A stretch of 64,000 nucleotides of DNA from Streptomyces ardesiacus (GTDB taxonomy: Bacteria; Actinomycetota; Actinomycetes; Streptomycetales; Streptomycetaceae), in the NCBI RefSeq assembly GCF_003112575.1, contig NZ_BEWC01000007.1, forward strand, positions 606,411 through 670,410, written 5' to 3'. Below the pieces are notes generated by a model, which saw only the letters and a program-made list of their open reading frames with translations, did not search any database and was not told the DNA's origin. How positions within the stretch are numbered: position 1 is the first letter of the stretch; each line of letters begins with the position of its first letter. The position numbers and the translations under genes were made by a program. This document shows, one piece after another, positions 40,690 to 50,309 of the stretch.

Positions 40690-42837
40690 TCAAGCCCCCT
40701 TGCCGGCGCGCAGGTCGACGACGAGGCGGGTGAGTGTGGTTCTCACCGGGTGGCTGGATGCGTCGGTGGCTCCACGGAACTTCGCACGGCGGGTGCCGGG
40801 CGGGAAGCGCAGGGTCCCGTTCTCCACCTCGCAGCCCTCCACCGCGACGAGTTCCGCCCAGTCGAGGCGTGGGCGTCCTCCGGAGCGGACGTCCAACTGG
40901 GCGACCGGCACCATCGGGACGATCTCGTCACCGCGCGGGATCTTCACCTCCGCCGTGATCAGCCACTCCCCCTGATCGCCGATGGTCGCATCCAGCCCGT
41001 CCAGTACCGGGACCACCGGACCGGTGGGCACCTTCGCCCTGGGCCGGCTCTTGACGGTCAGCGCCTTGCGCAGAGCCTCGCCGCCTTCCCCTCTGCCTCG
41101 CTTCGGGCGGGCGACGAGTTCCCTCACCGCGCTGTTGACCTCGGTGGTCAGATTCTGGATCCGCCGATAGGCGGAGGGCGACCAGCGCAGCGTCAGCTCT
41201 TCCGTCTGGCCCCACCGGTCGTGCTCGGGCGGTTCCGCCGCGCGCAGGAACTCCTCGGCCTCCTTCGCGAAGGGAGCGGCCCCGCCCGCGGCCTCGCCGA
41301 CCAGGAGAACGGCCTGGAAGGGGTTGGTCCCGATCGGCAGGTTCGGAACCGTGGCCTTCCTGACCGTCATGCGGTTGCCGCGCAGCGAGTGCACCCGGTT
41401 CACGGGGGTGTCCCGGTCGCCCTCGGCCTCGGTCACCAGCAGGACCGCCTGGTGGGTGCCCAGCGTCGCCCCTCTGGCGCCGCCCGTCAGCGGTAGCTTC
41501 AACGGAACGTTTCTGGAGGCCACCTGTCCCGACTCGGTGAGCCGGTCCACCGTGGCGCCCTCGTAGTGGGCCCGCAGGGCACGGGTGCGGGACGGTTGCT
41601 CGACGGACGGGTCCACCTTCGTCTCGGGCACGACCTCCTCGCCGTTGCGCAGAGCGCGAACCGATGCCTCCAGCAAGGGGAGTCGGCCCCCTCCACCGAC
41701 CATGGCCGCCCAGAAGTCACGGCCGAGCGCCTCGACCAGGCGACCGTGCATCCTTTCGATGCCCCGTGTGTCCTCGGGGCCTTCTTCGTCGCGCTGTCCG
41801 CCGTCCTGGTCCGACGATTCCCCCTCGAGGCTGGCCACGTCGTGCGCCCCCACGATGAGGAAGGACGTACCGGGTTCGTCGTTCTCCCGACTCAGGAGGA
41901 GGCGGTCAACGGTGTCCTCGTCCGCCCACCACGAACGGGCGACCTCGGCGCCGGGCTTGTCGGGATCGGGGCGCCCGAACCACGCGGGGCCCGCGTAGAC
42001 ATGCCCGTCGACCTCGCGCCAGGGCAGTTCGAGGCGGCCGATCATGCGTCGTTCGGTCCGACCTTCGTGCGGCTCGGACAGGGTCGAGTTGATGAGTACG
42101 AGCCCGAGAGCGCTGGTGGCCCACAACGTGGCCTTGCCCAGACCGTACGAACCACCGGCGGCGGGGCCGGACTTCAGGCTCTCGAGCTGACGCCGGACGA
42201 CGGCTGCGAACTTGCCGTCCGCGTAGTCGTCGCCGGTGAGCCCGGAGGCGTTGTAGTCGTCGACCCGCAGCAGGACCAGACGGCCCTTCTCGTACATGTC
42301 GCGCACACCCGCGTCGACGACCCGTCCGACCTTCTGGTTGCCGGCGGTCTCCGAGACTGCGGAGTAGTGGGGGAAGAGGTCGTTCCAGAGAATCGCCTCA
42401 CGGAAGGCGTCCAGGTGTTCACCGGTCAGCTCGTGCAGGGTGTAACGGACCCGGACCGGGCGGCCGTTCTCCGTCAGACGCTCGTCGAGACTGTTCTGAC
42501 ACGTCTCGCGTGCGAGGACCTGCACGTCGGCGTCGAAGGCGAAGGCGGCGGCGTTGCCCAGGTCACGGCCGCCGTCGGGGTAGCCGGGGCGGTGGTACCA
42601 GGTGACCGGCAGGCCGGCTTGGGTGTCGGTGGTGCGGGTGTGCACCGTGCCGACGTCCGTACCGAGCGCGTTGGCGATGTCCGTCATGACGGTCGGGCGC
42701 GGGGTCGACCGCCCGGCGATCCACGCGGAGACGGCTGCTCGGGTGAGCCCCAGCTCCTTGGCCAGTTCGGCCTGTGTCTTCCCCGCGAGCCTGAGCTGCC
42801 GGGCCAGCCACGGCCCGAACTCCTCACCTGTCTCCAC
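40690..42837 (-). CDS. XRE helix-turn-helix fused to GHKL (HSP90-like) ATPase
   Basis: A 715-residue fusion. Residues 10-65 are an XRE-type DNA-binding domain (KTQAELAKELGLTRAAVSAW). From about 105 a GHKL ATPase follows: the N-box ARETCQNSLDERL (Asn115), VLLRVDDYNASGL, and the glycine-rich lid GGSYGLGKATLW. The remaining 400 residues are helical/beta without known motifs. GTG 42837 has AGGTGG 5 bases upstream. It is the first gene of a three-gene minus-strand operon, and its promoter overlaps a palindrome that it may bind. ATP-driven conformational change coupled to repression of the array is a reasonable model. Confidence 0.82.
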   Translation of the reverse strand: METGEEFGPWLARQLRLAGKTQAELAKELGLTRAAVSAWIAGRSTPRPTVMTDIANALGTDVGTVHTRTTDTQAGLPVTWYHRPGYPDGGRDLGNAAAFAFDADVQVLARETCQNSLDERLTENGRPVRVRYTLHELTGEHLDAFREAILWNDLFPHYSAVSETAGNQKVGRVVDAGVRDMYEKGRLVLLRVDDYNASGLTGDDYADGKFAAVVRRQLESLKSGPAAGGSYGLGKATLWATSALGLVLINSTLSEPHEGRTERRMIGRLELPWREVDGHVYAGPAWFGRPDPDKPGAEVARSWWADEDTVDRLLLSRENDEPGTSFLIVGAHDVASLEGESSDQDGGQRDEEGPEDTRGIERMHGRLVEALGRDFWAAMVGGGGRLPLLEASVRALRNGEEVVPETKVDPSVEQPSRTRALRAHYEGATVDRLTESGQVASRNVPLKLPLTGGARGATLGTHQAVLLVTEAEGDRDTPVNRVHSLRGNRMTVRKATVPNLPIGTNPFQAVLLVGEAAGGAAPFAKEAEEFLRAAEPPEHDRWGQTEELTLRWSPSAYRRIQNLTTEVNSAVRELVARPKRGRGEGGEALRKALTVKSRPRAKVPTGPVVPVLDGLDATIGDQGEWLITAEVKIPRGDEIVPMVPVAQLDVRSGGRPRLDWAELVAVEGCEVENGTLRFPPGTRRAKFRGATDASSHPVRTTLTRLVVDLRAGKGA

Positions 42838-42867
42838 GCGCCACCTGCTTCCTCGGGTCGTAGGAGG

Positions 42868-42909
42868 AGGCTAATTTGACGATCACGATCATGTCAACCA
42901 ATAGTTGAC
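42868..42909 (-). promoter_or_regulatory. Promoter and operator of the XRE-GHKL operon
   Basis: On the minus strand TTGACA (42892-42897) and TAGCCT (42868-42873) are 18 bases apart, 31 bases upstream of the GTG. The perfect inverted repeat GTCAAC-CAATA-GTTGAC (42893-42909) covers the -35 box. A further TTGAC at 42876-42880 makes a second, wider inverted repeat with GTCAA. This is a strong candidate for autoregulation by the XRE domain. Confidence 0.65.
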
Positions 42910-43336
42910 CGGAGGAGAGGGCGAGGCGACCGCAATCGGACTTACCGACTCGTCCGTTTTCGACCACTTCACCCCCGTATTGCCGTTGATCACAAGCGGA
43001 GGCCCCAACTCTCTTTATCCGCTCGTGCGTTGGGGCTTGCCTACTCGACAAGACCCCGATACATTCACCACGTTGGAAAAGCCGACTCGCTCGCAAACCG
43101 GTTTGTTCGGGGATCGTGCGACTGTCCGGAGGTCTGTCTTCATGCCCTCCTGACACGATCAGGGAGCGCACGAGGAAACGTTTTTGGAAATGCCGTGCGG
43201 CCGGGGGGAACCAGCCGCTACCGTGATCGGCGGGAGCGATTCCCGCAGCAGGAACCATTCGCTTCATGGGGGGCGTCGTCACGATTACACCCCTGCGCGA
43301 ATTACGTGACTCATCAAACGACAGGGGTGGGGAATC
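42910..43336. other. AT-richer intergenic region upstream of the helicase operon
   Basis: This stretch has no convincing gene. Its base composition is less GC-rich than the flanks, with runs such as TTTTCGACC and CTCTTTATCC, and short frames through it lack Streptomyces codon bias. It probably carries regulatory sites for the plus-strand defence operon. No clear -35/-10 pair was identified. Confidence 0.4.
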
Positions 43337-43489
43337 TTGGACGAGGACGACTTCTTTCCGTTACTGCTCTCCCAGCGGGAGCGCAGTACATTCGAATTGG
43401 GCATTCAAGGGCCGACGAACGAGGTCGAGGGCCGGGGCTCCCCGATTCGCGACGAGCCGCCCGAGGACGAAGGTCCGCCTGCGGACTGA
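43337..43489 (+). CDS. Candidate 50-residue acidic protein with a TTA codon
   Basis: A short frame starting at TTG 43337 encodes an acidic peptide beginning MDEDDFFPLLLSQRERSTFE and ending in EDEGPPAD, with about 14 acidic and 4 basic residues. A G-rich ribosome-site-like GGGGTGGGG lies just upstream. About 78 percent of third codon positions are G or C, as in real genes. Codon 9 (43361-43363) is TTA, which in Streptomyces needs the bldA tRNA. It lies 152 bases before the HSP90-like/helicase gene in the same direction. No family is recognised; expression is unproven. Confidence 0.35.
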   Translation: MDEDDFFPLLLSQRERSTFELGIQGPTNEVEGRGSPIRDEPPEDEGPPAD

Positions 43490-43641
43490 CCTCGGGTCGC
43501 ACCCGTACGACCTGCGCACTCGTCCACCGGAGAGCACTCCGACGTCAGTGCGCGACCAACCGTGGGCCGGCTCGCACACAGCCGGCGGGCCGGCCCGTCC
43601 TCTCGACTTCCACCCATCCCGACATCAGGAGTGCTGCCACC

Positions 43642-46600
43642 GTGTCGTCCTCGTCCTCAGCGGTGATCGAAACCGTTCTCGAACAATCCTCCCGTGTTCT
43701 CCAGACATACGCCGTGGACCCCGGCCTCGTGGCCGAGCACGCCAATGGTGAACGCCGCATCACACAAGGCGGATACGGCGACCGCCAGCTCTTCGAACTC
43801 GTGCAGAACGCGGCCGACGAAATCGCGAACGAACCCGGCGGACGCGTCCACGTGGTTCTCACGGAGACCCATCTGTACTGCGCCAACGAGGGAAGTCCGG
43901 TCACCCCGGAAGGGGCGGAAACCATCCTTCGCATGAGTATGTCGAAAAAGCGCGGCGGGCAGATCGGACGCTTCGGCGTCGGTGTGAAATCCGTCCTGGT
44001 CGTGACCGACGCTCCTGAATTCTTCAGCCGCACCGGGAGTTTCGGATTCCACCGCGCGTGGTCCTACGAGCAGATCAAGGCCGTGCCCGGTGTGACGGAC
44101 CGCTACGGCCAGGAGTTCGACGCCCCCGTACTGCGCATGGCCCGGCCGCTCGACATGTCGTCCGAACGGGCCTCCGACCCCGTGCTGGACAAGCTGTTGA
44201 CCTGGGCGACCACGGTCGTCCGGCTCCCGCTGCTCCCGAAGGCCGACGACCGGCTGGGCAAGGACATGCACGGTGCTCGTGGCAAGGACCACGGCGAGCC
44301 CCGCGAGGAGTTCCCGGTCGGGTTCCAGCTCTTCTCCCCCCACGTCGCCAAGGTCGTTCTGGAGGACCACCGCCCCAGGCCCATGGCACGCCGGATCCTG
44401 ACCGCCCGACAGTCCGGCGACCTGCACACCGTGACCGAGGAGCGCACGGGGAAGGCTCTCTCCACCGAGCGGTGGCGCGTGTTCGGCACCACGCACGAGC
44501 CGGGCCCCGCCGCCCGCGCGGACGCCGGGGAACTGCACGACCGGGTCGCGCTCACTCTTTCCTGGGCCGTGCCCGCGCTGGAACGGGACGCCGACAGCGG
44601 CCTGTACGTGAGTCCCCGGTCTCGCGGTCGCGGCACGTTCTGGTCCTTCTTCCCCACCAAGTACGAGATGTCCCTGAGCGGCATCCTCAACGGGGCGTGG
44701 AAGACCAACGAGGACCGGCAGAACCTGCTCGACTCCTCCCCGTTCAACCAGGAAATGATCAGGGTGTCGGCGAAGTTGGTCGTCGACTCCCTGCCCGGGC
44801 TCGCCCCGGCAGAGGACCCGGCCGCCTACCTGCCCCTCCTGCCCGGCCGTGTCAAGGAGTCGATCAGCTGGGCCGACGAGTTCCTCACCCGGGAGATCTG
44901 GGCCCGTACCGCCACCAGCCCCTCGCTGCCCGACCAGGACGGTGTCCTGCGCCCCCCCGGGCAACTGCGCGTCCACCCGCGCCTGGACAAGGACCTGAAG
45001 CAACTGACGCGGTGGCTGACCATGTGGCACGAGTGCCCCGGACGGCCCGCGAACTGGCTCCACCCGAGCGTCGAGGCCGACAACCTGCGCTCCGGCAAGG
45101 TCGAGCACATCCTCACCGCCGCCGGACACGAGCGCGCCGGGGTCCGGGAGTGGCTGGAGGCCCTCGTCGCGAGCGGAACCCCCGAGGCGTCGGCGGTGGC
45201 CGTCCGGATCCTGGCCGACATGATCGAGAGGGGATCCTCCTACGCCGACGACGCCCGCAAGGCCCACATCGTGCTGACCGAGGAACACGGGCTCGTCCCG
45301 CCCGTCCCCGGCAAGGTGTTCCGTCGGGCCGAGCACCAGGACGGACTGCGCGAGTCCACGGTGTACGTCGTCGACGAGCTCGCCCAGGACCCGTCGTTGG
45401 CGCACGCGCTCAACGTCCTGGGCATCCGGGAGGCCGATGTCGAGGGACGGTTCGTCAGCGTCCTGGACCAGGGCTTCGACCACTACGGCGAGTCGGACTG
45501 GGAGCGCTTCTGGGAACTGTTCCGCCAGGCCGGCGTCCGTCGACTGGCCCACAAGGTCCTGGAGCGCATGCCCGACCCGCGCGCGACGCTCCGGGTTCGC
45601 ACCGCTGACAAGCACTTCCGGCCGGTCGCGGACTGCATGCTGCCCGGAGTCGTGGTCGACGCCGAGCGCGACCCGAGCGTCGCCGTCGACATGACGTTCC
45701 ACTCCGACGACACCTCCTTCTTCTCCCTGGTCGGCCTGCGGGAGCGGCCTTCCGGAGGCGTGCAACCGCGCGCCGACGAACCCTGGTTCGAGGAGTACCG
45801 GGCAGCTGTCCACGCCTCCCACCTGCGCACACTGGACAGCCGGGCCCCCCGTCCCGCGCTGAACAGGATGAAGGTCGAGGGCGCCGCGATCGGTGGGCCT
45901 CTCCACCTCTTCCGCGACCTGTCGGAGGAGTCCCGCGCGGCCTTCCTGAAGGCGCTGCCCGACGATGCCGTCGTGGACAACTGGACGCGTCAGTTCGGTG
46001 CCCAGACCGGCACACGGCAGGCGGTGATGTCCCCGATCCGCTGGATGCTGCGCAAACACGGCAGGGTCGCCACCTCCCAGGGGATCAAGCCGCTGGCCGA
46101 GGCTGTCGGCCCTCAGCTCGCCGCCTACCGCGATGTGCTGCCGGTCGCCGACGTCTCGCCCGAGAAGGCCCGCAAGCTGCGGATGCCCATCACCGTCGAA
46201 GAGGTTCCCGCCGACCGCTGGGACGCGCTCCTCGACGAGGTGTCCCGCAGTGAGGACGACGCCTTCGTCGGCACCACGTACGTGATGCTGACCCGGTTCG
46301 GGGCGGACTTCCCCGAGGACTCCCTCACCCGCTGCCGGATCGGGGAGGCCTGGGGTGCCCGCCCCGACGACGAGATCACGCTCGCCGTCGGCCCCGCCGA
46401 GTACCGGGCGCTGCGTGCCGAGCAGCTCCCCGCCCTGCTCGTGCCGTCCGCCGAGGACGCAGAGCTCATGGTCGAGAAGTGGGGCATGCTCCGCTATACC
46501 GACGTGATCAGCAGGGAGACCCGGGAGGTGCCCGAGGGCGATCCCGTGCCCCTCGTGGAGCTGTTCCCCGCACTGCGACAGCGCCTGAACAGCGGCAACC

Positions 46601-48408
46601 GCAACAGCAAGGTGCAGCGCTGCACGGAGCTGGAGGAGGTCACGCGTACGCCCAACGGCACGCACGCCTCTCCCCTGGACTCCGTGCGCCAGGACAACAC
46701 GGTCAAGATCCGCGTGCCGCGGGAGCCCGAGCCGATGCTGCGGCTGATCGACCGGGAACTCGGCCTCGGCCTGGGTGCGGCCGGCTGCCGCGCGGTGCTG
46801 GAGCACCAGGACCGCATGGCCAAGGACAGCGCTCTGAAGGCCGCGCAGAAGGCCGTGCGCGACTCCGACGACGTCGTGGCCAAGCTCGAGCTGCTGATCG
46901 GCGCGGACGCGCTCCGGGCCGGCCTGCCCGAAGGGCTGATGGACGCCGAGTTGCAGGCGACCGGCGGCGCGGAGCCGTCGGGGCGCCGCATCGCACAGAT
47001 GGCGTTCAACGCGCACGGCGACGGCGTGCTCCAGCAGCACGCCCGGGACATCCAGGCCCGCTTCCCCAACGCCCCGGTGGGATACGGGGGCTCGTCGGCC
47101 GCCATCGCGTTCGTCTCCGACCTGCGCCTGCCCATGGCGTTCGCCGGGTCGAGGACCCCCTCACCGCCTCCCTTCGAGACGATCGACGGCCCCCGGGACT
47201 TCCCCCGGCTCCACGACTACCAGGAGGACCTGGTCCGGAACATCTCCACCCTGCTCGACCGACTCGCCCCGCAGCGCGGCATGCTGTCCCTGCCCACCGG
47301 CGCGGGCAAGACGCGGGTCACCGCCGAGGCCGTGATCCGCTGGGTGAAGCGGGTCGGCGATCTCAAGGGTCCTCTGCTCTGGATCGCGCAGACGGAGGAA
47401 CTGTGCGAACAGGCGGTGCAGAGCTGGAAGTTCGTCTGGAGCAAGGTCGGCGCCGAGCGACCGCTGACCATCAGCCGGTTGTGGAGCAGCAATGAGGTCG
47501 GCAACGTCGTCGATCACCCCCACCTGGTGGTCGCCACGGACGCGAAACTGGAGCGGTGCCTCGGCATCGACCAGTACGCGTGGTTGCGCGAACCGGCACT
47601 CGTGATCGTCGACGAGGCGCACACCGCGATCTCCAAGCGGTACACGGACATCCTCGGCCAGTTGGGTCTGACCCAGTACGAGACGCATCGGCACCTGCTC
47701 GGCCTGACCGCCACCCCCTTCCGCAACACCAACGAGGACGAGACCCGCCGACTGATCACCCGCTTCGGCAATCGACGGCTCGACGAAGGAGTGTTCCCGT
47801 CCGGCGACCCGTACCGCGACCTGCAGGAGTGGGGCATGCTCGCCGAGGTCGAGCACCGCACGCTCACGGGCGGTCGGATCGAACTGAGCCAGGACGAGAA
47901 GACGCACGCAGAGCGCATGGCGATGCTGTCCCGTGCCGCCGAGCAGCGGCTCGCCGACGACCACGAGCGGAGTCTGCGCATCGTCGAATCGGTGGCCGCC
48001 CTGCCGCCGGACTGGCCGACGCTGCTCTTCGCCACCTCGGTCGACCACGCGAAGTACCTGGCGGCCATGCTCAACGACCGGGGCGTCCGGTCCGCCGCCG
48101 TGGACTCGACGACCAGTGCGCAGGACCGTCGGACGCGGATCGAGAACTTCAGGAACGGCCGCATCCGCGTGCTCACCAACTACGGTGTGCTGACCCAGGG
48201 GTTCGACGCGCCCGCGACGCGGGTCGTGGTCGTGGCCCGACCGGTCTACAGCACCAACGTCTACCAGCAGATGATCGGTCGCGGCCTGCGCGGCCCCAAG
48301 AACGGCGGCAAGGACACCTGCCTGATCCTCAACGTCGACGACAACATCACCAACTTCAAGACCGACCTGGCCTTCACCCAGTTCGAGCACCTCTGGAGCC
48401 GTAAGTGA
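43642..48408 (+). CDS. HSP90-like (sacsin-type) ATPase fused to SF2 helicase
   Basis: A 1588-residue protein. The N-terminus is a sacsin-type GHKL ATPase: N-box QLFELVQNAADE (Asn56), ANEGSP, and lid GRFGVGVKSV. A long middle region of about 1000 residues has no motif I can name. The C-terminus from about 1190 is an SF2 helicase: Walker A LPTGAGKTRV (about 1220), DEAH in VIVDEAHT, GLTATPFR, and motif VI QQMIGRGLRG. GTG 43642 has AGGAG 10 bases upstream. Its stop overlaps the UvrD-like start (GTGA). It heads the four-gene operon and is a likely sensor-motor of the DISARM-related system. Confidence 0.88.
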   Translation: MSSSSSAVIETVLEQSSRVLQTYAVDPGLVAEHANGERRITQGGYGDRQLFELVQNAADEIANEPGGRVHVVLTETHLYCANEGSPVTPEGAETILRMSMSKKRGGQIGRFGVGVKSVLVVTDAPEFFSRTGSFGFHRAWSYEQIKAVPGVTDRYGQEFDAPVLRMARPLDMSSERASDPVLDKLLTWATTVVRLPLLPKADDRLGKDMHGARGKDHGEPREEFPVGFQLFSPHVAKVVLEDHRPRPMARRILTARQSGDLHTVTEERTGKALSTERWRVFGTTHEPGPAARADAGELHDRVALTLSWAVPALERDADSGLYVSPRSRGRGTFWSFFPTKYEMSLSGILNGAWKTNEDRQNLLDSSPFNQEMIRVSAKLVVDSLPGLAPAEDPAAYLPLLPGRVKESISWADEFLTREIWARTATSPSLPDQDGVLRPPGQLRVHPRLDKDLKQLTRWLTMWHECPGRPANWLHPSVEADNLRSGKVEHILTAAGHERAGVREWLEALVASGTPEASAVAVRILADMIERGSSYADDARKAHIVLTEEHGLVPPVPGKVFRRAEHQDGLRESTVYVVDELAQDPSLAHALNVLGIREADVEGRFVSVLDQGFDHYGESDWERFWELFRQAGVRRLAHKVLERMPDPRATLRVRTADKHFRPVADCMLPGVVVDAERDPSVAVDMTFHSDDTSFFSLVGLRERPSGGVQPRADEPWFEEYRAAVHASHLRTLDSRAPRPALNRMKVEGAAIGGPLHLFRDLSEESRAAFLKALPDDAVVDNWTRQFGAQTGTRQAVMSPIRWMLRKHGRVATSQGIKPLAEAVGPQLAAYRDVLPVADVSPEKARKLRMPITVEEVPADRWDALLDEVSRSEDDAFVGTTYVMLTRFGADFPEDSLTRCRIGEAWGARPDDEITLAVGPAEYRALRAEQLPALLVPSAEDAELMVEKWGMLRYTDVISRETREVPEGDPVPLVELFPALRQRLNSGNRNSKVQRCTELEEVTRTPNGTHASPLDSVRQDNTVKIRVPREPEPMLRLIDRELGLGLGAAGCRAVLEHQDRMAKDSALKAAQKAVRDSDDVVAKLELLIGADALRAGLPEGLMDAELQATGGAEPSGRRIAQMAFNAHGDGVLQQHARDIQARFPNAPVGYGGSSAAIAFVSDLRLPMAFAGSRTPSPPPFETIDGPRDFPRLHDYQEDLVRNISTLLDRLAPQRGMLSLPTGAGKTRVTAEAVIRWVKRVGDLKGPLLWIAQTEELCEQAVQSWKFVWSKVGAERPLTISRLWSSNEVGNVVDHPHLVVATDAKLERCLGIDQYAWLREPALVIVDEAHTAISKRYTDILGQLGLTQYETHRHLLGLTATPFRNTNEDETRRLITRFGNRRLDEGVFPSGDPYRDLQEWGMLAEVEHRTLTGGRIELSQDEKTHAERMAMLSRAAEQRLADDHERSLRIVESVAALPPDWPTLLFATSVDHAKYLAAMLNDRGVRSAAVDSTTSAQDRRTRIENFRNGRIRVLTNYGVLTQGFDAPATRVVVVARPVYSTNVYQQMIGRGLRGPKNGGKDTCLILNVDDNITNFKTDLAFTQFEHLWSRK

Positions 48409-50309
48409 CCGACGCCTACCTCGACAGTCCGCCGCTCACAGCCGAGCAGCGCGCCGTCGTCGAGCAGCCCTGGGACGCGCGGGTCCTGGTCACCGCCGGG
48501 GCCGGCGCGGGGAAGACGCACACGCTGGTGCGTCGACTCGACGCGCTGTGCGGACACGACGACCCGGACGAATCGCTGGACGCGGCCGACATTCTCGTCC
48601 TCACCTTCTCCCGGGCGGCCGCCCGGGAGTTGCGCGAGCGCATCACCCGGCACGGGGACCGGGCCCGCCGGGTGCGCGCGCAGACCTTCGACGCCTGGGC
48701 GTACGGGGTGCTCGTCCGGGCGTACCCGGATCGTGACTGGGCCTCGACGTCGTTCGACGAGCGGATCGGGGCCGCGGCGGAAGCTGTCGACGAGGGTGCG
48801 TTGGAGTCCGGCGACTCGGTCCCACCCTCCCACGTGGTGATCGACGAGGTTCAGGACCTGCTGGGCGACCGCAGGGAACTGGTGGAGGCCCTGCTCGACC
48901 GTTACCAGGAGAGCTGCGGTTTCACCGTGGTCGGTGACGCCGCCCAGTCGGTGTACGGCTTCCAGATCGAGGACCCGGCCGAACGCAACGACGAGACCGG
49001 CCGGTTCTTCGAGTGGCTGCGCAGCTCCTACCCCGACGACCTGGTGGAGCTGCGCCTCACGCAGAACTTCCGGGCCGTCACCCCCGAGGCTCGCGTCGCG
49101 CTGTCGCACGGCCCTCGGCTCCAAGAGGTGCGGGACGCGGACGAGGCCGCCACGGTCTACGAGGAACTGCGCGACCTCCTCCTGGATCCGGTGAACTCGC
49201 TGACCGACCTCACCGACGAGTACACCCTGCAGGGCCTGCGGGAGCTCGACGACACCTGTGCGGTCCTCACCCGCGACAACCGACAGGCCCTGGTGGTCTC
49301 CCGGCTGCTTCACGAGAACGGCATCGCACATCGACTTCGCCGTCCTCTCGAGGAACGGCCGGTGCCCTCCTGGGTGGCCGAGCTGCTGCGTCGCACCGAG
49401 GCGACCGGTGTGACCGAGGACCGGTTCCGTGCGCTGCTGGAGCAGATCCCGCTGCCCCACGAACCGAACACGGGCGCACTGTGGACGGTGCTGCGACGCG
49501 CGACCCGCTCCCCCGGTCGCACCTCACTCGACCTCGACCGGCTGCGTCGCACGGTCGCCGACGGCCGTTTCCCCGACGAGGCCGCCGATCCGGAGACCGC
49601 GCGGATCGTCGTTTCCACCGTGCACCGGGCCAAGGGCCTGGAGTTCGACCGCGTGATCGTCCTGACCCCTCCGCCCCTGGCCGAAATCCACAAGCAGTAC
49701 GGCCCCGAGGCGGACCTTCCGGCGGAGGCCCGCGCCCTGTACGTGGCGATGACGCGTGCCCGGCAGGACCTGTACCACGTCCGCTCCCCCGAGTTGCCGG
49801 TCATCAGGAGAGCGGGCAACCGAAGGACCGGCCGGCAATTCGTCGGCGGGTGGCGGTCGTACGACAGGTTCGGCATGGTGGCGGAGGCCGTCGACGTGTG
49901 CCGCGACCAGCCGCCCGGTCACGCGACCGACGCGGTGGCGACCCAGACCTACCTCCTGCACGAGGTCGGTCCGGGCCAGGAGGTGCTGCTGCGCAAGCGC
50001 CACGATCTACCCGCGGGCGAGACCCAGAGCCCGCCGTACGCCCTGGTGCACCGGGGCCGCGAGATAGGCGAGGCCTCGGAGCACTTCCGGCACGACCTCT
50101 TCCGCGTGCAGAAGGTGAACCGGGGCTGGGAGCCGTGGTGGCCCGACGAGATCCGCGGTCTGCGGATCGACACCGTGGAGACGGTGACGGGCAGCGTCGC
50201 GGCCGGAGCCAACGCCGGCCTGGGCGACCGGGGTGTGTGGACGGTGCCGCGGATCACCGGCATCGGCATGTTTCGACGGGCTGAGGAAGAAGAGGAGCAG
50301 AGCGCATGA
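48405..50309 (+). CDS. UvrD/Rep-like SF1 helicase
   Basis: A 634-residue SF1A helicase. Motifs run in order: Walker A TAGAGAGKTHTLVRR (about 31-45), LTFSRAAARELRER, DEVQDL (motif II), GDAAQSVYGFQ (III), LTQNFR (IV), VHRAKGLEFD (V) and YVAMTRARQDL (VI). Domains 1B and 2B are small, so it is shorter than housekeeping UvrD. Both ends overlap neighbours (GTGA with the HSP90-like helicase, ATGA with drmA), which shows strict co-translation. It may unwind or remodel DNA captured by DrmA/DrmB. Such a helicase is not part of the classical DISARM core. Confidence 0.87.
   Translation: MTDAYLDSPPLTAEQRAVVEQPWDARVLVTAGAGAGKTHTLVRRLDALCGHDDPDESLDAADILVLTFSRAAARELRERITRHGDRARRVRAQTFDAWAYGVLVRAYPDRDWASTSFDERIGAAAEAVDEGALESGDSVPPSHVVIDEVQDLLGDRRELVEALLDRYQESCGFTVVGDAAQSVYGFQIEDPAERNDETGRFFEWLRSSYPDDLVELRLTQNFRAVTPEARVALSHGPRLQEVRDADEAATVYEELRDLLLDPVNSLTDLTDEYTLQGLRELDDTCAVLTRDNRQALVVSRLLHENGIAHRLRRPLEERPVPSWVAELLRRTEATGVTEDRFRALLEQIPLPHEPNTGALWTVLRRATRSPGRTSLDLDRLRRTVADGRFPDEAADPETARIVVSTVHRAKGLEFDRVIVLTPPPLAEIHKQYGPEADLPAEARALYVAMTRARQDLYHVRSPELPVIRRAGNRRTGRQFVGGWRSYDRFGMVAEAVDVCRDQPPGHATDAVATQTYLLHEVGPGQEVLLRKRHDLPAGETQSPPYALVHRGREIGEASEHFRHDLFRVQKVNRGWEPWWPDEIRGLRIDTVETVTGSVAAGANAGLGDRGVWTVPRITGIGMFRRAEEEEEQSA

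Noticed and set aside
42905..43153. Short plus-strand frame starting at TTG upstream of the helicase operon
   Set aside because: Third-position GC is low, the start lies inside the XRE operator, and no similarity to any family is apparent.
43657..47040. Very long minus-strand open frame opposite the HSP90-like/helicase gene
   Set aside because: It is the antisense shadow expected in GC-rich coding DNA; the translation is a Val/Gly/Arg/Gln-rich mix without domains, while the plus-strand frame has full motifs.
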